DNA of 64,000 nt from Cylicocyclus nassatus (GCA_958299035.1 CATQJL010000112.1:3084123-3148122); one strand, 5' to 3'. Shown: positions 23,773-35,279, counted from the stretch's first letter. Numbers and translations are program-made. The notes: generated by a model not told the origin, from the sequence alone.

Positions 23773-24782
23773 TCATTCAGCGAAGTTGTTTCCTTCTTCT
23801 ACGACTCGCAATTTGAAAACGCACACGTAATAGGTTGAGTTGTAAGACTGATTGAGATCAAACGTGGGAAATGTGGTTACTACAGGCGTAGTAGTTTGGG
23901 ATTGAACCGGAGGAATCTTGATCGGAGGAGGTGGAGGTTTCACTGCTGGTTTCTGAGGCTTCTTCTTCTTCTTCTTCTTCTTCTTCTTCTGCTGCTGCTT
24001 CTTCTTCTGCTTCTTCTTCTTCGTCTTCTGCTTCTTCTTCTTCTTTAAGGATTTTTTGCCCTTTGATTTCTTTGCTTTTTTGTTTTTAGGTTTTTTGGCT
24101 TTTGCTTTCTTAGGGGGAGGTGGTGGTGGTGGCTTGGGAGGTAGTGGTGCTGTTGTTGTCGTCGTCGTAGTTGTTGTAGTAGTGGTAGTGGTCGGCTCTT
24201 CATGTTTGTGCTCGTTGTCGCTGTAGGCGCAGCCAAGAGCATCTGTCTTTTCTGCCACAATCACCAACTCTTTTGGGAGTCTAGCTCTGCAAAATGTGAA
24301 GAACACAAGCTGCTATGGAGAGCTCCCACAAAGTATGAACTAACTTCGGAATAATTGTGACGCGAAATTTCGTTTGTTCTTTTGCGCTTATTTTGAGTAT
24401 CAGTTCCTGAGCTTCAAGTTGCAGGCGGGAAAGACTGAAGCGCTCAGACTTGTTGGATGATTGAAGTAACAGAAGTATGTCGCGAATCCTAGCGGCTTTC
24501 TCCTCGCAACTGCAGTCATATTGCTAAAGTGAAAGACTTCCCATAATGGTTCAATTTTTTTTATGATTTTCTTACTCACTCTTCTTGAGATCAACTTTAG
24601 CACCTCGTTTCTCCCCTCCTCGTTGGTTTCGTGCCAGACTCCGTATGCCCTCCAACGTTTTTCACAATCCAAGAACGCATGAATACTAGTAACTATGATA
24701 GCCTGGATTGCATCACGTAAAATATGTAATTCAAGACAAAGTTTGGAGGACTTACGTATAACGGAATCAAACTCGAAATCAT
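23773..24782 (-). CDS. Gene B: secreted CAP-like protein with poly-Lys insert (4 exons)
   Basis: Exons on the minus strand are 24782-24756, 24702-24580, 24523-24345 and 24286-23773. All have GT-AG introns of 53-58 bp, phases 0, 0, 2, and join to 281 codons including the stop (280 aa). Residues 1-18 form a signal peptide (MISSLIPLY... ending SIHA). Cys22 lies in FLDCEKRWRAYG. Exon 3 carries YDCSCEEKAARIRDIL (Cys54 and an extra Cys56) and ends in VTIIP. Exon 4 has ALGCA (Cys129), then Thr repeats, Pro repeats, a long Lys tract and Pro-rich PPIKIPP, and closes with YYVCVF (Cys265). The pattern resembles a shortened nematode CAP/SCP (ASP-related) domain, with the Lys tract between the GCA and final Cys strands. 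That family assignment is inference. The function is unknown; a secreted basic protein at the host or cuticle surface is plausible. The Lys tract is encoded partly by an AAG microsatellite. Confidence 0.82.
23957..24052. repeat. AAG/CTT trinucleotide tract inside gene B
   Basis: The plus strand is an almost pure pyrimidine run of CTT and TTCTTCTTC units, interrupted by CTG and CTGC. It encodes most of the Lys/Gln tract of gene B on the minus strand. Replication slippage here would change the length of the basic loop in frame. Confidence 0.85.
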
Positions 24783-24808
24783 TTGCGGATGTAGTCACAT
24801 GTAATCGT

Positions 24809-24816
24809 ATTATATA
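24809..24816 (-). promoter_or_regulatory. TATA-like box of gene B
   Basis: The minus strand reads TATATAAT within GCTATATAATACG, with its near edge 27 bp upstream of the gene B start codon. Genes C, D and E have TATA-like boxes at a similar distance, which supports a shared core promoter and a very short leader. Confidence 0.5.
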
Positions 24817-24829
24817 GCAGCCATTGTGA

Positions 24830-26049
24830 ACCTACCATCATGAAAACTAGAGGGCACTCGAGGTTTTCGAATGACTCCAGCGCATCGCATATGATTCTGT
24901 GCACTTCATGAAAAGCGTCGGCAGCTTGACACTCTCATGATAAAGGCTAACGTTGTTGTCCGTCCAGTAGAGTTCAGAATGACGAAATGTTCACTTGGAC
25001 GAATACTATCGCTATCATATCTAATTCAGGCCGAGTGATTTAGAAACCTTCAATCGTTAAGCCTCCTAAGTTTTCTCGTACGATTATTCTAAGCTTAGGG
25101 GATACCCTTGCTACAGAATAAAGTATTTCAAACTTTCTCGTTTGACAAAGCTGAAAACGTTTCCTTTACTAACTGGATTCGATATTTCACATCTTGTGCA
25201 GTGAGTTTGTGGAAAAACTGAAAGACAGTGGCTTAGCAAATTTGCGACTGTAATATTTTTAACACTTGAGCTCGCTGGATGTTCTGAGTAAACATTGAAC
25301 CTCCCGAAAGACGAAATTTGCTTATTTTGTTGATTTTCGGCCGTGCAGACTGAAAGAGTGGGCCAGTAATTCGTGGTTCTGAGGAGATTGGCCGTTAAAA
25401 TGGGTGGGTGAAGCTGATCTTTTTTCAGGCAGTCTTTCAAGCCCAAAAGCGGGTTTTGATATGAATGCTGAGTATTTGAATTCTGCAAAGCAAAGTTTTG
25501 GCCTCAGCACGCTCACGAACTCAAAAATGCTTTGTAAGCCTGAGAAAGCAAATCTGCAGAGCCGCTGCATTTTTGGAAGGGAAAGATGAAATTTGCTGCT
25601 CAGACATATGTGCGATAATTGGATTTAAGGATCGCACTTCCATGCCATAAACTTTGCATGTTTTCATTTGATTTATAGTATACACATTCCATTTTATTAG
25701 TACAGGTCTTCTGCCTTTATAATAACAAGAGCTTTCCCAACAGTGATAAAACGGTCATGCCGCAATTTCTTTGACACAAATTGGTTTGGTTGGCATGTTG
25801 AAAAATGTGGTTTATGAATGAATCCCCAAGTTATGTGTTAACAAACTCTGAACTGTTAGCTAACCTCCTACATATTTGTCTCAAGTAAGCCTAAATCCCA
25901 AATGCAGAACGAACTACACATAAAAGTGTTACTTGTCTCTGCCTGAATTGATGTGAATAGCATATTTTGGATTTTGGACTGAGGCGCAACATGACTTTCT
26001 AAATGAGTAAGGTTAAGCTCGCTTACCAACAGCTGGAAACGTTGATACC
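24830..26049. other. No recognised gene
   Basis: This is the upstream flank of gene B. Overlapping open frames at 25111-25589 lack motifs and splice support. Confidence 0.4.
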
Positions 26050-26911
26050 ACAGTTGTGACCTTGGAATTTGTCCAAAATTGCGGGATTTTCGGGATTCGC
26101 GATGTTTGCGGGATTCGCGACTTCACGGGATTTGTGGGATTCGCGGGATTGGCGGGATTTAAGGGATTTAGCTATAACTTCTTTTAAATCCACTTTATTT
26201 GCAATCTGCGTGTAGATTTGACTTCAGCTTGATGAGACGAATTGTTTGATATACAGTATGTCCGTAATTCGTGGTGAGGGGGTAGACTTACAATGATACC
26301 TTGTTGTTCTCTATGTTAAGGCTTTTGTGAACATTTATCACAGCGTAAATCACGAATAGCAGGTTCTGGTACGAAGTTTTCATTATCGAAAACTATCGCG
26401 AAAAATTGGGCAGTTTTTATTTACCCTTATCACTGATATAAGCATTTTATCATTTATCACTGATAATATCATATTTTTGGATCATTTTTTGCATATGGTA
26501 AGGAAAGTACTGTAGGAAAAGCTGTGTGAATTTCTATCGCTCTTTCTCTCATTATAAGTGATCTACAGGCTTTTCTAGTTCTATTGCTCGGTGCAATTGG
26601 TAGATCCCTCGCTGCAGCAATCGATCGATTTTCCATCGGCACATGCCATTGCTGTCAATTCTTACCTAGAATGGCATTTTTGCTTCAACTCGCTTCACGC
26701 CGAAGCCTGGGCTGAAATTCTGCACCTATATGGAAGATGAACGTGGAAATCGACCGCATGAATTTAAGCCATTCTTATCTGTCGTTGTCATTGATATCAT
26801 CATTTTATCATTTATCACTGACGACACAAAATTGATTCATTTTTGATATACAATAAGAAATGTACTTTAGAAAACGCTGTGTGAGTTTTTATCGCTCTAT
26901 CTCTTATAGTA

Positions 26912-29900
26912 CAAAACCACTCACAGAACATGCAAAATTTCCGGGAATTCCGCGAAATTCATGTGAATCACGCAAATTACGCAAGGCCAAACTTCTTTCC
27001 GAATGAGTACATTCTAAATCCGAAAACAACGTTGTATTCAGCTCGTCAAGGCGAATCTTTTGACATACAGGTTGTCTCCAATATCTTGTTTTCAATAATC
27101 TTGAATTTGCATGCGGACGCCTCTTCGCATGGGTGTAACGCAACAAGCTCACACATAGGAGACTGCCATGGGCACCGTTCGATAGTACTCTTTCAGTGAA
27201 TTATCGTGCGGTAAACACAGCCGAAGACTCTCTTTCAAAAGAGATAGAAGAGCTGATAAACTCGGGAAAAATGAAGCTGTTCCAATCTACTAGCCGTAAC
27301 TTTCTTTAGAATGAACATTTTCGAAGTCAGAAAGCAGATTTGTGTTCATCTTGTCAAGTCGAATCTTACTGTATACAGCATGTCCTTGAAATCCCGTTTT
27401 CAATTTTTTTCAAAATTTTCTGCGCGCGTATATTCACAAGGTCGCAACGCAGCGCACATCAAACATAAAAGACTCTATTAACACGTTTCGGACCGGTGCT
27501 GCACATGGTGCAGCACGCTGCTTTGAGGGATCTTTCTGGCGTTTGCAGGAGGTTTCCTTTTAGTCTAAAGTTGTTAAGTTAAAGGTCTAACCTCCTACTT
27601 TTCAAATAGCTCTGTAGAGTTGTGCCGCCGATATTTATTTAGGAGATATGAGCACAAATCGAACAACAGTTGCAACGAAGTGCGGCGACGCGAACGACGC
27701 GTGCGACGTCGCAACTTTCCTTTGCTTCGATATCAAAGAGAAAAACCGTAGTTCAAATACTGATGTGTGCCGTGTACAACATAGATACTTTTGAATACTA
27801 TTAGAATCTGAGTTCTTGTTCCTATCTTTCAAGAAAGCACAAAAGTCCCTCTCAAGGGACAAAATTCAAACACTTCGAATTCACTCAGAACTTTGGATAT
27901 GGAGCTTATCTGACATGCTGATTACAAATGTGGCCCACAGGCTGCGAAATAAGGTCCCTTTGTAGGCTAACGGCTGAAAGTACACTCTTTTTCGCCGCGC
28001 GCGATTTCGCGGTCCGAAACGTGTTAAGCACTGTTGGATTGTGCTGCTTCCGCAGATTATCGAGCGCTAAGAAGCAACCGGAGAATCTTCTTGAAAAAGG
28101 ATAGAAGAGCTGGTGAAATCTGTAAAATCGTGTTGTCTCAAATTTTGCCCACAGTGACCCTAAAATGAGAAGCTCTACTGCTAAGCAGATGTGATTTTCG
28201 TAATCAGCAGGTCAGATAACCTCTATGAGCAAGTTTTCAAAGAAATTTGGGTGATTTGATTTTTTCTCGTTCTACGCCCTGAAGCTCGCCTTGATCAAAA
28301 TGTCGATGACCTTGGATTGTAAAGAAACTTCACCCAAAGAGGTTTTCGAACACGCTGTTTACGAAAATAGTGGTCTTTGAAGAAGACAGGGTCTTTTTGT
28401 AGAGATATTGCGAGGTGACTGTAACTGAGTCACGAAAGTTCGTAAATTTGCCTGCACTTTTCGCGAATTTGTCAGAAAACTTGCTTGCTTGCTTTTCCAA
28501 GTCAAAATCACTGGGAACTGTGCTATCAAAAGGTGCGTGCTCAGGCTCCAGTCTATAAAGTCGCCGAGTTACGAGCCTACGAAAACACGTCCTCATGAAT
28601 TTCGCTCAAAATGTAAAGATCGCGTATTTCGTCGAAATTCCACCCTCAGTGGTTGTATGACATACTGATCAAATCTGTTCACATTGGTTAATGGTTCAAG
28701 TGTGCTGGAATTGGAAATTAGGTAGATCTGAGCTCAAGCTACGAAGGTGCTTGGATATTCAAATGAGCAGCTGAAGAACGCGCGACCACCATATTCAACT
28801 CAATGGGATCCCTTAGGCGAAGTGAGCATATGCAATCAGAATGTCATACAACCACTAAGGGTGGAATTTCGACGAAATACGCGATTTTTACATTTTGAGC
28901 GAAATTCATGAGGACGTGTTTTCGTAGGCGCGTAACTCGGCGAACTTCACAGACTGGGGCCTGAGTAATGCACCATTCGATAGCACAGTTCCTAGTAACT
29001 TTGACTGAGGAAAGCAAGCAGGCAAGGTTTCTGACAGATACGCGAGAAGTGCGGCCAAAGTTACGCACTTTCGGTGATGAAGTTACAGTCACCTCACCGT
29101 ATCTCTCCAAAAAACCCTGTAATTAACAAAGACCACTATTTTCGTAAACAGCGTGTTCGAAAACCTCTTTGGGCGAAGTTTCTTTACAATCCAAGGTCAT
29201 CGACATTTTGACCAAAACCCATCGGCGAGCTTCAGGGCGTAGAACGAAAAAATCACCCAAATTTCTTTGAAAACTTGCTCATAGAGGTTATCTGACCTGC
29301 TGATTACGAAAATCACATCTGCTTAGCAGTAGAGCTTCTCATTTTAGGGTCACTGTGGGTAAAATTTGAGACAACACGATTTTCCAGATTTCACCAGCTC
29401 TTCTATCCTTTTTCAAGAAGATTCTCCGGTTGCTTCTTAGCGCTCGATAATCTGCGGAAGCAGCACAATCCAACAGTGCTTAATAGAGTCTTTTATGTTT
29501 GATGTGCGCTGCGTTGCGACCTTGTGAATATACGCGCGCAGAAAATTTTGAAAAAATTGAAAACGGAACTTCAAGGACATGCTGTATACAGTAAGATTCG
29601 ACTACAAGACGAACACAAATCTGCTTTCTGACTTCGAAAATGTTCATTCTAAAGAAAGTTACGGCTAGTAGAACTTGGAACAGCTTAATTTTCCCGAGTT
29701 TATCAGCTCTTCTATCTCTTTTGAAAGAGAGTCTTCGGCTGTGTTTAGCGCACGATAATTCAGTAAAAGAGTACTATCGAACGGTGCCCATGGCAGTCTC
29801 CTATGTGTGATGCTTATTGCGTTACACCCATGCGAAGAGGCGTCCGCATGCAAATTCAAGACTATTGAAAACAAGATATTGGAGACAACCTGTATGTCAA

Positions 29901-30049
29901 AAGATTCGCCTTGACGAGCTGAATACAACGTTGTTTTCGGATTTTGAATATACTCATTCGGAAAGAAGTTATGGCCCTGCGTAGTTTGCGTGATTCACAT
30001 GAATTTCGCGGAATTCCCGGAAATTTTGCATGTTCTGTGAGTGGTTTTG
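26912..30049. mobile_element. Inner foldback, CAAAACCACTCACAGAACATGC ends, inserted at the centre of the outer one
   Basis: The ends CAAAACCACTCACAGAAC and their inverted match are flanked by TA (26910-26911 and 30050-30051). They resemble the CAATACCGCTCACAGAATG ends of the 46017-47777 element, and the arms share blocks such as the AGCTCGTCAAGGCGAATCTT stretch with it. The loop of about 170 bp lies at about 28665-28840. The left arm carries an extra insertion (27482-28023) missing from the right arm. No transposase frame is visible. Confidence 0.75.
27482..28023. mobile_element. TTAA-flanked MITE, CACGTTTCGGACCG ends
   Basis: Inverted ends CACGTTTCGGACCG and CGGTCCGAAACGTG are flanked by TTAA on both sides (27478-27481 and 28024-28027). 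The opposite arm of the palindrome, near 29480, keeps the empty site with a single TTAA, which confirms insertion with TTAA duplication as in piggyBac-type elements. There is no transposase frame; a short GCTGCACATGGTGCAGC palindrome lies near the left end. Confidence 0.88.
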
Positions 30050-31087
30050 TACTATAAGAGATAGAGCGATAAAAACTCACACAGCGTTTTCTAAAATACA
30101 TTTCTTATTGTATATCAAAAATGATCCAATTTTGTGTCGTCAGTGATAAATGATAAAATGATGATATCAATGGCAACGACAGATAAGAATGGCTTAAATT
30201 CATGCGGTCGATTTCCACGTTCATCTTCCATATAGGTGCAGAATTTCAGCCCAGGCTTCGGCGTGAAGCGAGTTGAAGCAAAAATGCCTTTCTAGGTAAA
30301 AATTGGCAGCAATGGCATGTGCCGATGAAAAATCGATCGATTGCTGCAGCGAGGGATCTACCAATTGCACCGAGCAACAAAACTAGAAAAGCCTGTAGAT
30401 CACTTATAATGAGAGAAAGAGTGATAGAAATTCACACAGCTTTTCCTACAGTACTTTTCTTGCCATATGCAAAAAATGATCCAAAAATATGATATTATCA
30501 GTGATAAATGATAAAATGCTTATATCAGTGATAAGGGTAAATAAAAACTGCCCAATTTTTCGCGATAGTTTTCGATAATTAAAACTTCATACCAGAACCT
30601 GCTATTCGTGGTTTACGCTGTGATAAATGTTCACAAAAGCCTTAACATAGAGAACAACAAGGTATCATTGTAAGTCTACCCGCTCACCATGAATTACGGA
30701 CATACTGTATATCAAACAATTCGTCTCATCAAGCTGAAGTCAAATCTACACGCAGATTGCAAATAAAGTGGATTTAAAAGAAGTTATAGCTAAATCCCTT
30801 AAATCCCGCCAATCCCGCGAATCCCACAAATCCCGTGAAGTCGCGAATCCCGCAAATTTGGACAAATTCCACGGTCACAACTGTATGTTTTCTTTAGCGT
30901 CGATCATTGACGCATTGCAGGAAAATTGTTTTCATTTTGCAGGCTCAGCCAGCTTTTGCTGTCTTCGTTTTTGTATTCGCATATTATTTGCGAGATGCAG
31001 GAGAGGTCGAGAGGTCGAGACTACCAGATGCATTGGAAGCGTGGTTAAATCGTACATACTGTCGCGCAATCATATAGGTTAGTATAT

Positions 31088-31323
31088 GGCCTCGGGCAGA
31101 GTCACGCGATTTAACGGTGTGATTCAATCGCTACAGGACAAGTGTTGCAAGTTCATTGCATGCCGATCTTCTTGTATTTCGGTTGTGACAGTTATTCACG
31201 ATTAGTCGTGTTGGAAAACTATCACAACTGGAATAGAAGAAGATTGGCATGCAATAATATTGTTAGAGTTGCCTTATCGCGATCAATCGCGACGATCAAA
31301 TCGCGTGAACTCTGCCCGAGACC
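31088..31323. mobile_element. Short MITE, GG(C/T)CTCGGGCAGAG ends
   Basis: Inverted ends CTCGGGCAGAGTCACGCGAT (left) and the matching inverted CTCGGGCAGAGTTCACGCGAT (right) bound 236 bp. Inner blocks such as TTGCATGCC(A/G)ATCTTCTT are also inverted copies. A TAT duplication at the flanks is possible. Confidence 0.7.
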
Positions 31324-31601
31324 TATCAGGATGCTAGCGTTCTGCGCGGCCAAAATTGGGCGATGATTTGTCCGTGAACAGATAGCCACACATCTATGCC
31401 AACAATCTGGGTGTGCAAAATGCTGAATTATCAGGAGTAGCTGATTGTTTACGCAAACTCTGTTCCTTAATCTCGGCCTGTAAAGACACTATATCAATGT
31501 CACATTTACTAGCCAACAGAAATAAATGTCTAACAAGGGAGAGTCACAAATTCAAAGTGGCCAATCACTACAAGTTGCATACCAATGCTGATACAAATTC
31601 T

Positions 31602-31747
31602 GGGTGGAGGACATTAGGTCGCCGAATTCGGAAGAGTCCCGCGCGGATTCCCTGCAGGAACGCATGTCCGCGCATGCACAGGGGTGCGTGTTTGTCGCAA
31701 ATGACCGCGGGGACCGCCCTTTTTCGGCGACCTAATGTCCTCCACCC
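31602..31747. mobile_element. 146-bp MITE with 9-bp target duplication (Mutator-like)
   Basis: The first 20 bases, GGGTGGAGGACATTAGGTCG, are matched exactly by the inverted right end, and the match runs to about 25 bp. A perfect 9-bp direct repeat, ACAAATTCT, flanks the element (31593-31601 and 31748-31756). A 9-bp duplication is characteristic of Mutator-like elements, so I assign it tentatively to that superfamily. The interior is GC-rich and non-coding. Confidence 0.85.
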
Positions 31748-31756
31748 ACAAATTCT

Positions 31757-32647
31757 GCTTTTCCTGTTTGCAGAGCGCCTTTGGGAGAGAAGTTATGAGC
31801 ATTTTTTGAGGCGACAAAATGAACTAATGGCAGGAATAAAATCAATTGTTGTAGCCTTTCTAGACGTCAAATGGAGTAATAGGAAGCACTGATGTACTAG
31901 ACACATGAAAGAAGTATCCTGACAAGCAACCGATTTTATCCCGGCCATTAGATCTATGTCGACTCCAAAAAATACTTATGACTTTTTTCCCAAAAGCGCT
32001 CTGCAGATAGGGAGAGCAGATTTCGAATTACCCCTCCAAGCTCTCATTAACGGTATGCAGCTTATGGTGATCGGCCATTTCGACTTTGTGGCCCTCCCTT
32101 ATATTTGCTTTTCACCTTCAATTATGACAAACTATCAAAATGCTGATAATTTCCACTCTGTGTTAGGTGTATTGTGTAGTTGTGGGCGATTTCATTGAAA
32201 AAGTTACCTATGTAAGCCTTAAGGTAAGGAATTGCGTTTACAGGCACGTCTATTGTCACTCAGCAGCGTGAAACTTGAAATGAACTTATAAATTTTTGCG
32301 AAGAAGATCAATGCTTTACATAAGAGAATGAAAATGAAAAATTAACATAAAATGAACAGTAAATTCAATAAATAAACAATACAATAAATATAAAAAACAA
32401 TTGTATATCCGATTACTTCTGTACCAAACAGGCCTGTTAGGCAATATTTATTTTCCTTTTGATACTGCCTGATTGGAAGAAGAATAAACATTGCCTGACA
32501 AACCTTTTCGGCACTGAAGTAATCAGATATACAAGGAAGGTTACGAATGCTCAGGTTTCATAAAAAAAAACAGGATGTTAAAATCACTAGAATAGACAGT
32601 TGTTACAAGGTAGACCAAACACAACCTGATGAATAGATACATATCAC
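31757..32647. other. 3' flank of gene C, no recognised gene
   Basis: AT-rich. A plus-strand open frame spanning 31413-31892 runs through the MITE and is therefore not credible as a gene. Confidence 0.4.
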
Positions 32648-33632
32648 TTATTCGTTTTGAATTTCCTCTAAATACACGCATACATAAAAGATCAAGGGCA
32701 TGGGTTTCAAATGAGGTAGGAATGGTATGGTTGATGGTTTAGACGTGGTAGTGGGTTTTTGCATCGGTTTTGGAACTACTTTTGGAACTACTGGCCTTTT
32801 CTTCTTTTTGCCCTTCTTCTTCTTCTTCTTTTTGACAACCTTTTTATTCTTTTTAAACGGCTTTTTCTTTTTCTTTCCTTTTTTCGATTTCTTTTTTTTC
32901 TTTTGCTGTGGTTTAATCGGAACCCTCGCTGCTCTGGTTGTTGTTGTCGTCGTTGTGGTTGTTGTCGTTGTTGTGGAAGTAGTGGTTACAACCAACGCGG
33001 TGTCAGCCAGAGCGCAACCAAGTCCCTTCTTTGCCTTTTCCGCCAAGTCCGTAACTTCGAATTGAGCTTTCCTTTAATGTGAGAGATTTTATGTTGCAAC
33101 GATGTAAAAGACCAAACGCACTTTTTTATGAGTTTAACCTTTAGTGGATCATTTTGAACATCCTTTCTCAAAATCTTCAGTGCTTCGTTTTCTAAGTACA
33201 GTAGGCTGATTGTTTTTGGTTTAAACTCTCTTTCCAGCACATCGCGAATTATAGCAGCTTGCTGCTCCATGTAGCAGTTGTATGGCTGAAAACAAAGATA
33301 ACTAAATACGTATGTCCTTCTCTACAGTCAGTAATATTGCATCATAAACAGAAGATTCCACAGACTAGCAGCTTCAAAAATCACCTGAAAATTTTTTCCA
33401 AACTACTAACTCACATAGTTCGGCCTCAAAAGCTCCTCTTGGAACTTTTTTCTTTCCTCGTCGTTGTCCTTATCTTCATAAGCATACGCACGCGTTCTGT
33501 ATTCCTCGCAAATTGCGTTAGCGGTACCATTCAGTGCAAAGACCTGGAATTCATAGGAGAAACCCATTATACTCATAAGTGCTACGAACTTACGATTAGA
33601 GTTAAAGCGAGTAACCCGGAGCCCAGGATCAT
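32648..33632 (-). CDS. Gene C: secreted CAP-like protein with poly-Lys insert (4 exons)
   Basis: Exons on the minus strand are 33632-33594, 33543-33415, 33285-33122 and 33071-32648. GT-AG introns are 50, 129 and 50 bp, phases 0, 0, 2, giving 252 codons (251 aa). The signal peptide is about residues 1-23 (MILGSGLLALTLIV... with an ANA cleavage site). The mature protein has exactly four cysteines: Cys25 (ICEEYRTRAYAY), Cys60 (YNCYMEQQAAIIRDVL), Cys129 (GLGCA) and Cys242 (FYVCVY). Between the last two lie a run of 14 or more Thr, a short spacer and a long Lys tract with few other residues, then a Pro/Thr linker. The Thr run could be O-glycosylated and the Lys tract would bind polyanions, but both are inferences. 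The layout suggests a reduced CAP/SCP domain of the nematode ASP-related type. The gene structure is well supported; the function is unknown. Confidence 0.87.
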
Positions 33633-33661
33633 GCTTGACTGTAGACAAACGCACTTTTCTG

Positions 33662-33669
33662 TATATAAA
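33662..33669 (-). promoter_or_regulatory. TATA-like box of gene C
   Basis: The minus strand reads TTTATATA within CCTTTATATACAG, with its near edge 30 bp upstream of the gene C start codon. Confidence 0.5.
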
Positions 33670-33734
33670 GGCTGCGTAACAGCGGAAGCCCCACGTGCAC
33701 CGCGGTCTCGAGCTGCAGCTTTAGTGCATTAGCC

Positions 33735-35046
33735 TGTTACTGTACTTCCTGTTGAATCGCCGTTGCTCTATGAATTCCTATTGTTGCTGCGTCTGGCTTC
33801 GTGTAACATTGTCTATACGATACCCTGATATTTGCATATTCTCATCCCACTGAGTGAATGCGTCAACGCTCTGTTTTCTAAATATTGAGTTAGGACATAT
33901 AAGATTAGTAAGCTGCCGTAGATTAAGGACGTGAATTTGGCATAAGATGCTGTGAAAATTAGAATGATGCAATTTACATGTACTACATTACTCAACGTTA
34001 CCTTTATAGAACTAAAAGTTGCCCTACTTAGCGCATTCCTGCCAATGTCTGCCAGTCATCTCATACTGCATGTTTATTCTTAAAGGAATCAACAAAGCTC
34101 ATAGGCGAGTTCTCGACTAGTTATTTGACAGAAGCCCTATCATTTTAAAACTGGTGGAAGAATGACAAAGCAGTAATTGGCCGGAAGCGATCTAGTCTAA
34201 AGAGTAAGGAAAAGCTTGATACGCGTCAAATTTTTGCGAAAGTCTTTCTCCTAGATGATGTTTAGCGTTAGCTTTGAAATGGGTGTAAAAAGGCACGATT
34301 TTATTGCCAGATGGACATCAAATAGCACAAACGTAGTGTTTTATAACGCTTTATAAGCAATCCAGGATTCCAAAGAGATTCATTGTGTAGGAACATGAGG
34401 TTTAGTGCTACAACCTCAAATTAAATTAGAAAATCTGAATAATTAAAAACCAGCGGAATTGCAAATCACAGTAAATTTACAAAAGTCTCGGTTTGCCAAT
34501 GAAAGCCGTTGATCTTAGTTAGCAGTAGCTTTGAACGGCTAATGAACCAATGCAGTTTTTGTAAACCGCGGTCAATTCCTACTTTTAATCTTTAACGCTG
34601 AGCACATTTTCAGTAAAAACAAATACCTTATTTTCAGTTGTACAAGCCGCCACTGTTTGCTCTAAACGCGAGCACTCTTCGTCACAGCTGTGCTTGTGAT
34701 CCGCACAAAGGTCGCTTCCTCCTACTATATTCAGTTAACGCGCCCCAATGGCACGCGCAATTCTGGCGTGTTTGACTCTAGAGCAATCAGGGGCGACTTA
34801 CCCTCTGTCCAATCTGTTTTTTCAACCAAATGGAGGCCAAATCATTCTACAGAAAGCGACGCTCTACTTGCTGGAGGCTTTGCGAGCGCACAGCGCTGGC
34901 ATATTGTTAGCTAGGGATTGATGAGAATGAGGAGACGTGGACATGGGCTCCTAAAACGATTTGATATACTGTAGCTGCGAAATGGCACGAACCTTTGCGA
35001 AGCGAACACCCACTAATTGAGTCCCCACCTAAGAATCCATCCACAG
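33735..35046. other. Upstream flank of gene C, no recognised gene
   Basis: Nothing recognised. Open frames are short and unsupported. Confidence 0.4.
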
Positions 35047-35047
35047 T

Positions 35048-35273
35048 GGCGGAGCTGTGCCAGCCTCGGGCTAGCGCCGAATTAGCGTCGAGCTAGCGCC
35101 TTGCCGGCACAACGTACCGGAGCTTTCGACAGAGGCTTCGATCAATACCACGCATTTACCTCTCTAAGATCTAGTCAGCTAGCGCCGCCTTCAACGAAAT
35201 ACACATGTAACGATCGAAACAGCACTGGGACAGTACGACGATGGTCGACCATGGTGCGCTGGCACAGCTCCGG
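35048..35273. mobile_element. Small foldback, GCGGAGCTGTGCCAGC ends
   Basis: GGCGGAGCTGTGCCAGC at the left recurs inverted as GCTGGCACAGCTCCGGCC at the right, around a 190-bp interior with GCTAGCGCC repeats. The repeats and length suggest a MITE. No target duplication was identified. Confidence 0.5.
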
Positions 35274-35279
35274 CCTGGC

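Larger units (their letters stand above)
26050..30884. mobile_element. Outer foldback of a 4.8 kb palindrome, ACAGTTGTGACC ends
   Basis: The left end, ACAGTTGTGACCTTGGAATT, recurs inverted at 30884. The inverted arms (about 26050-26909 and 30052-30884) include GGGATT-rich repeats near the tips. The innermost arm sequence, CTCTTATAGTACTATAAGAG once the insert is removed, is a perfect palindrome centred on TA, so the outer element alone would have had no loop. The two arms differ by scattered substitutions, so this is not a simple chimeric assembly artefact. The open frames within are palindrome by-products. Confidence 0.75.

Noticed and set aside
26904..30101. Mirror-image open frames in the large palindrome suggesting duplicated genes
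   Set aside because: They are by-products of inverted arms. No motifs, splice sites or codon bias support them.
26050..30884. Palindrome as a chimeric amplification or assembly artefact
   Set aside because: The arms differ by many substitutions and only one arm carries the TTAA MITE, so they have evolved independently since the duplication.
31413..31892. A 159-codon plus-strand frame
   Set aside because: It runs straight through the 146-bp Mutator-like MITE and its target duplications, so it cannot be a conserved gene.
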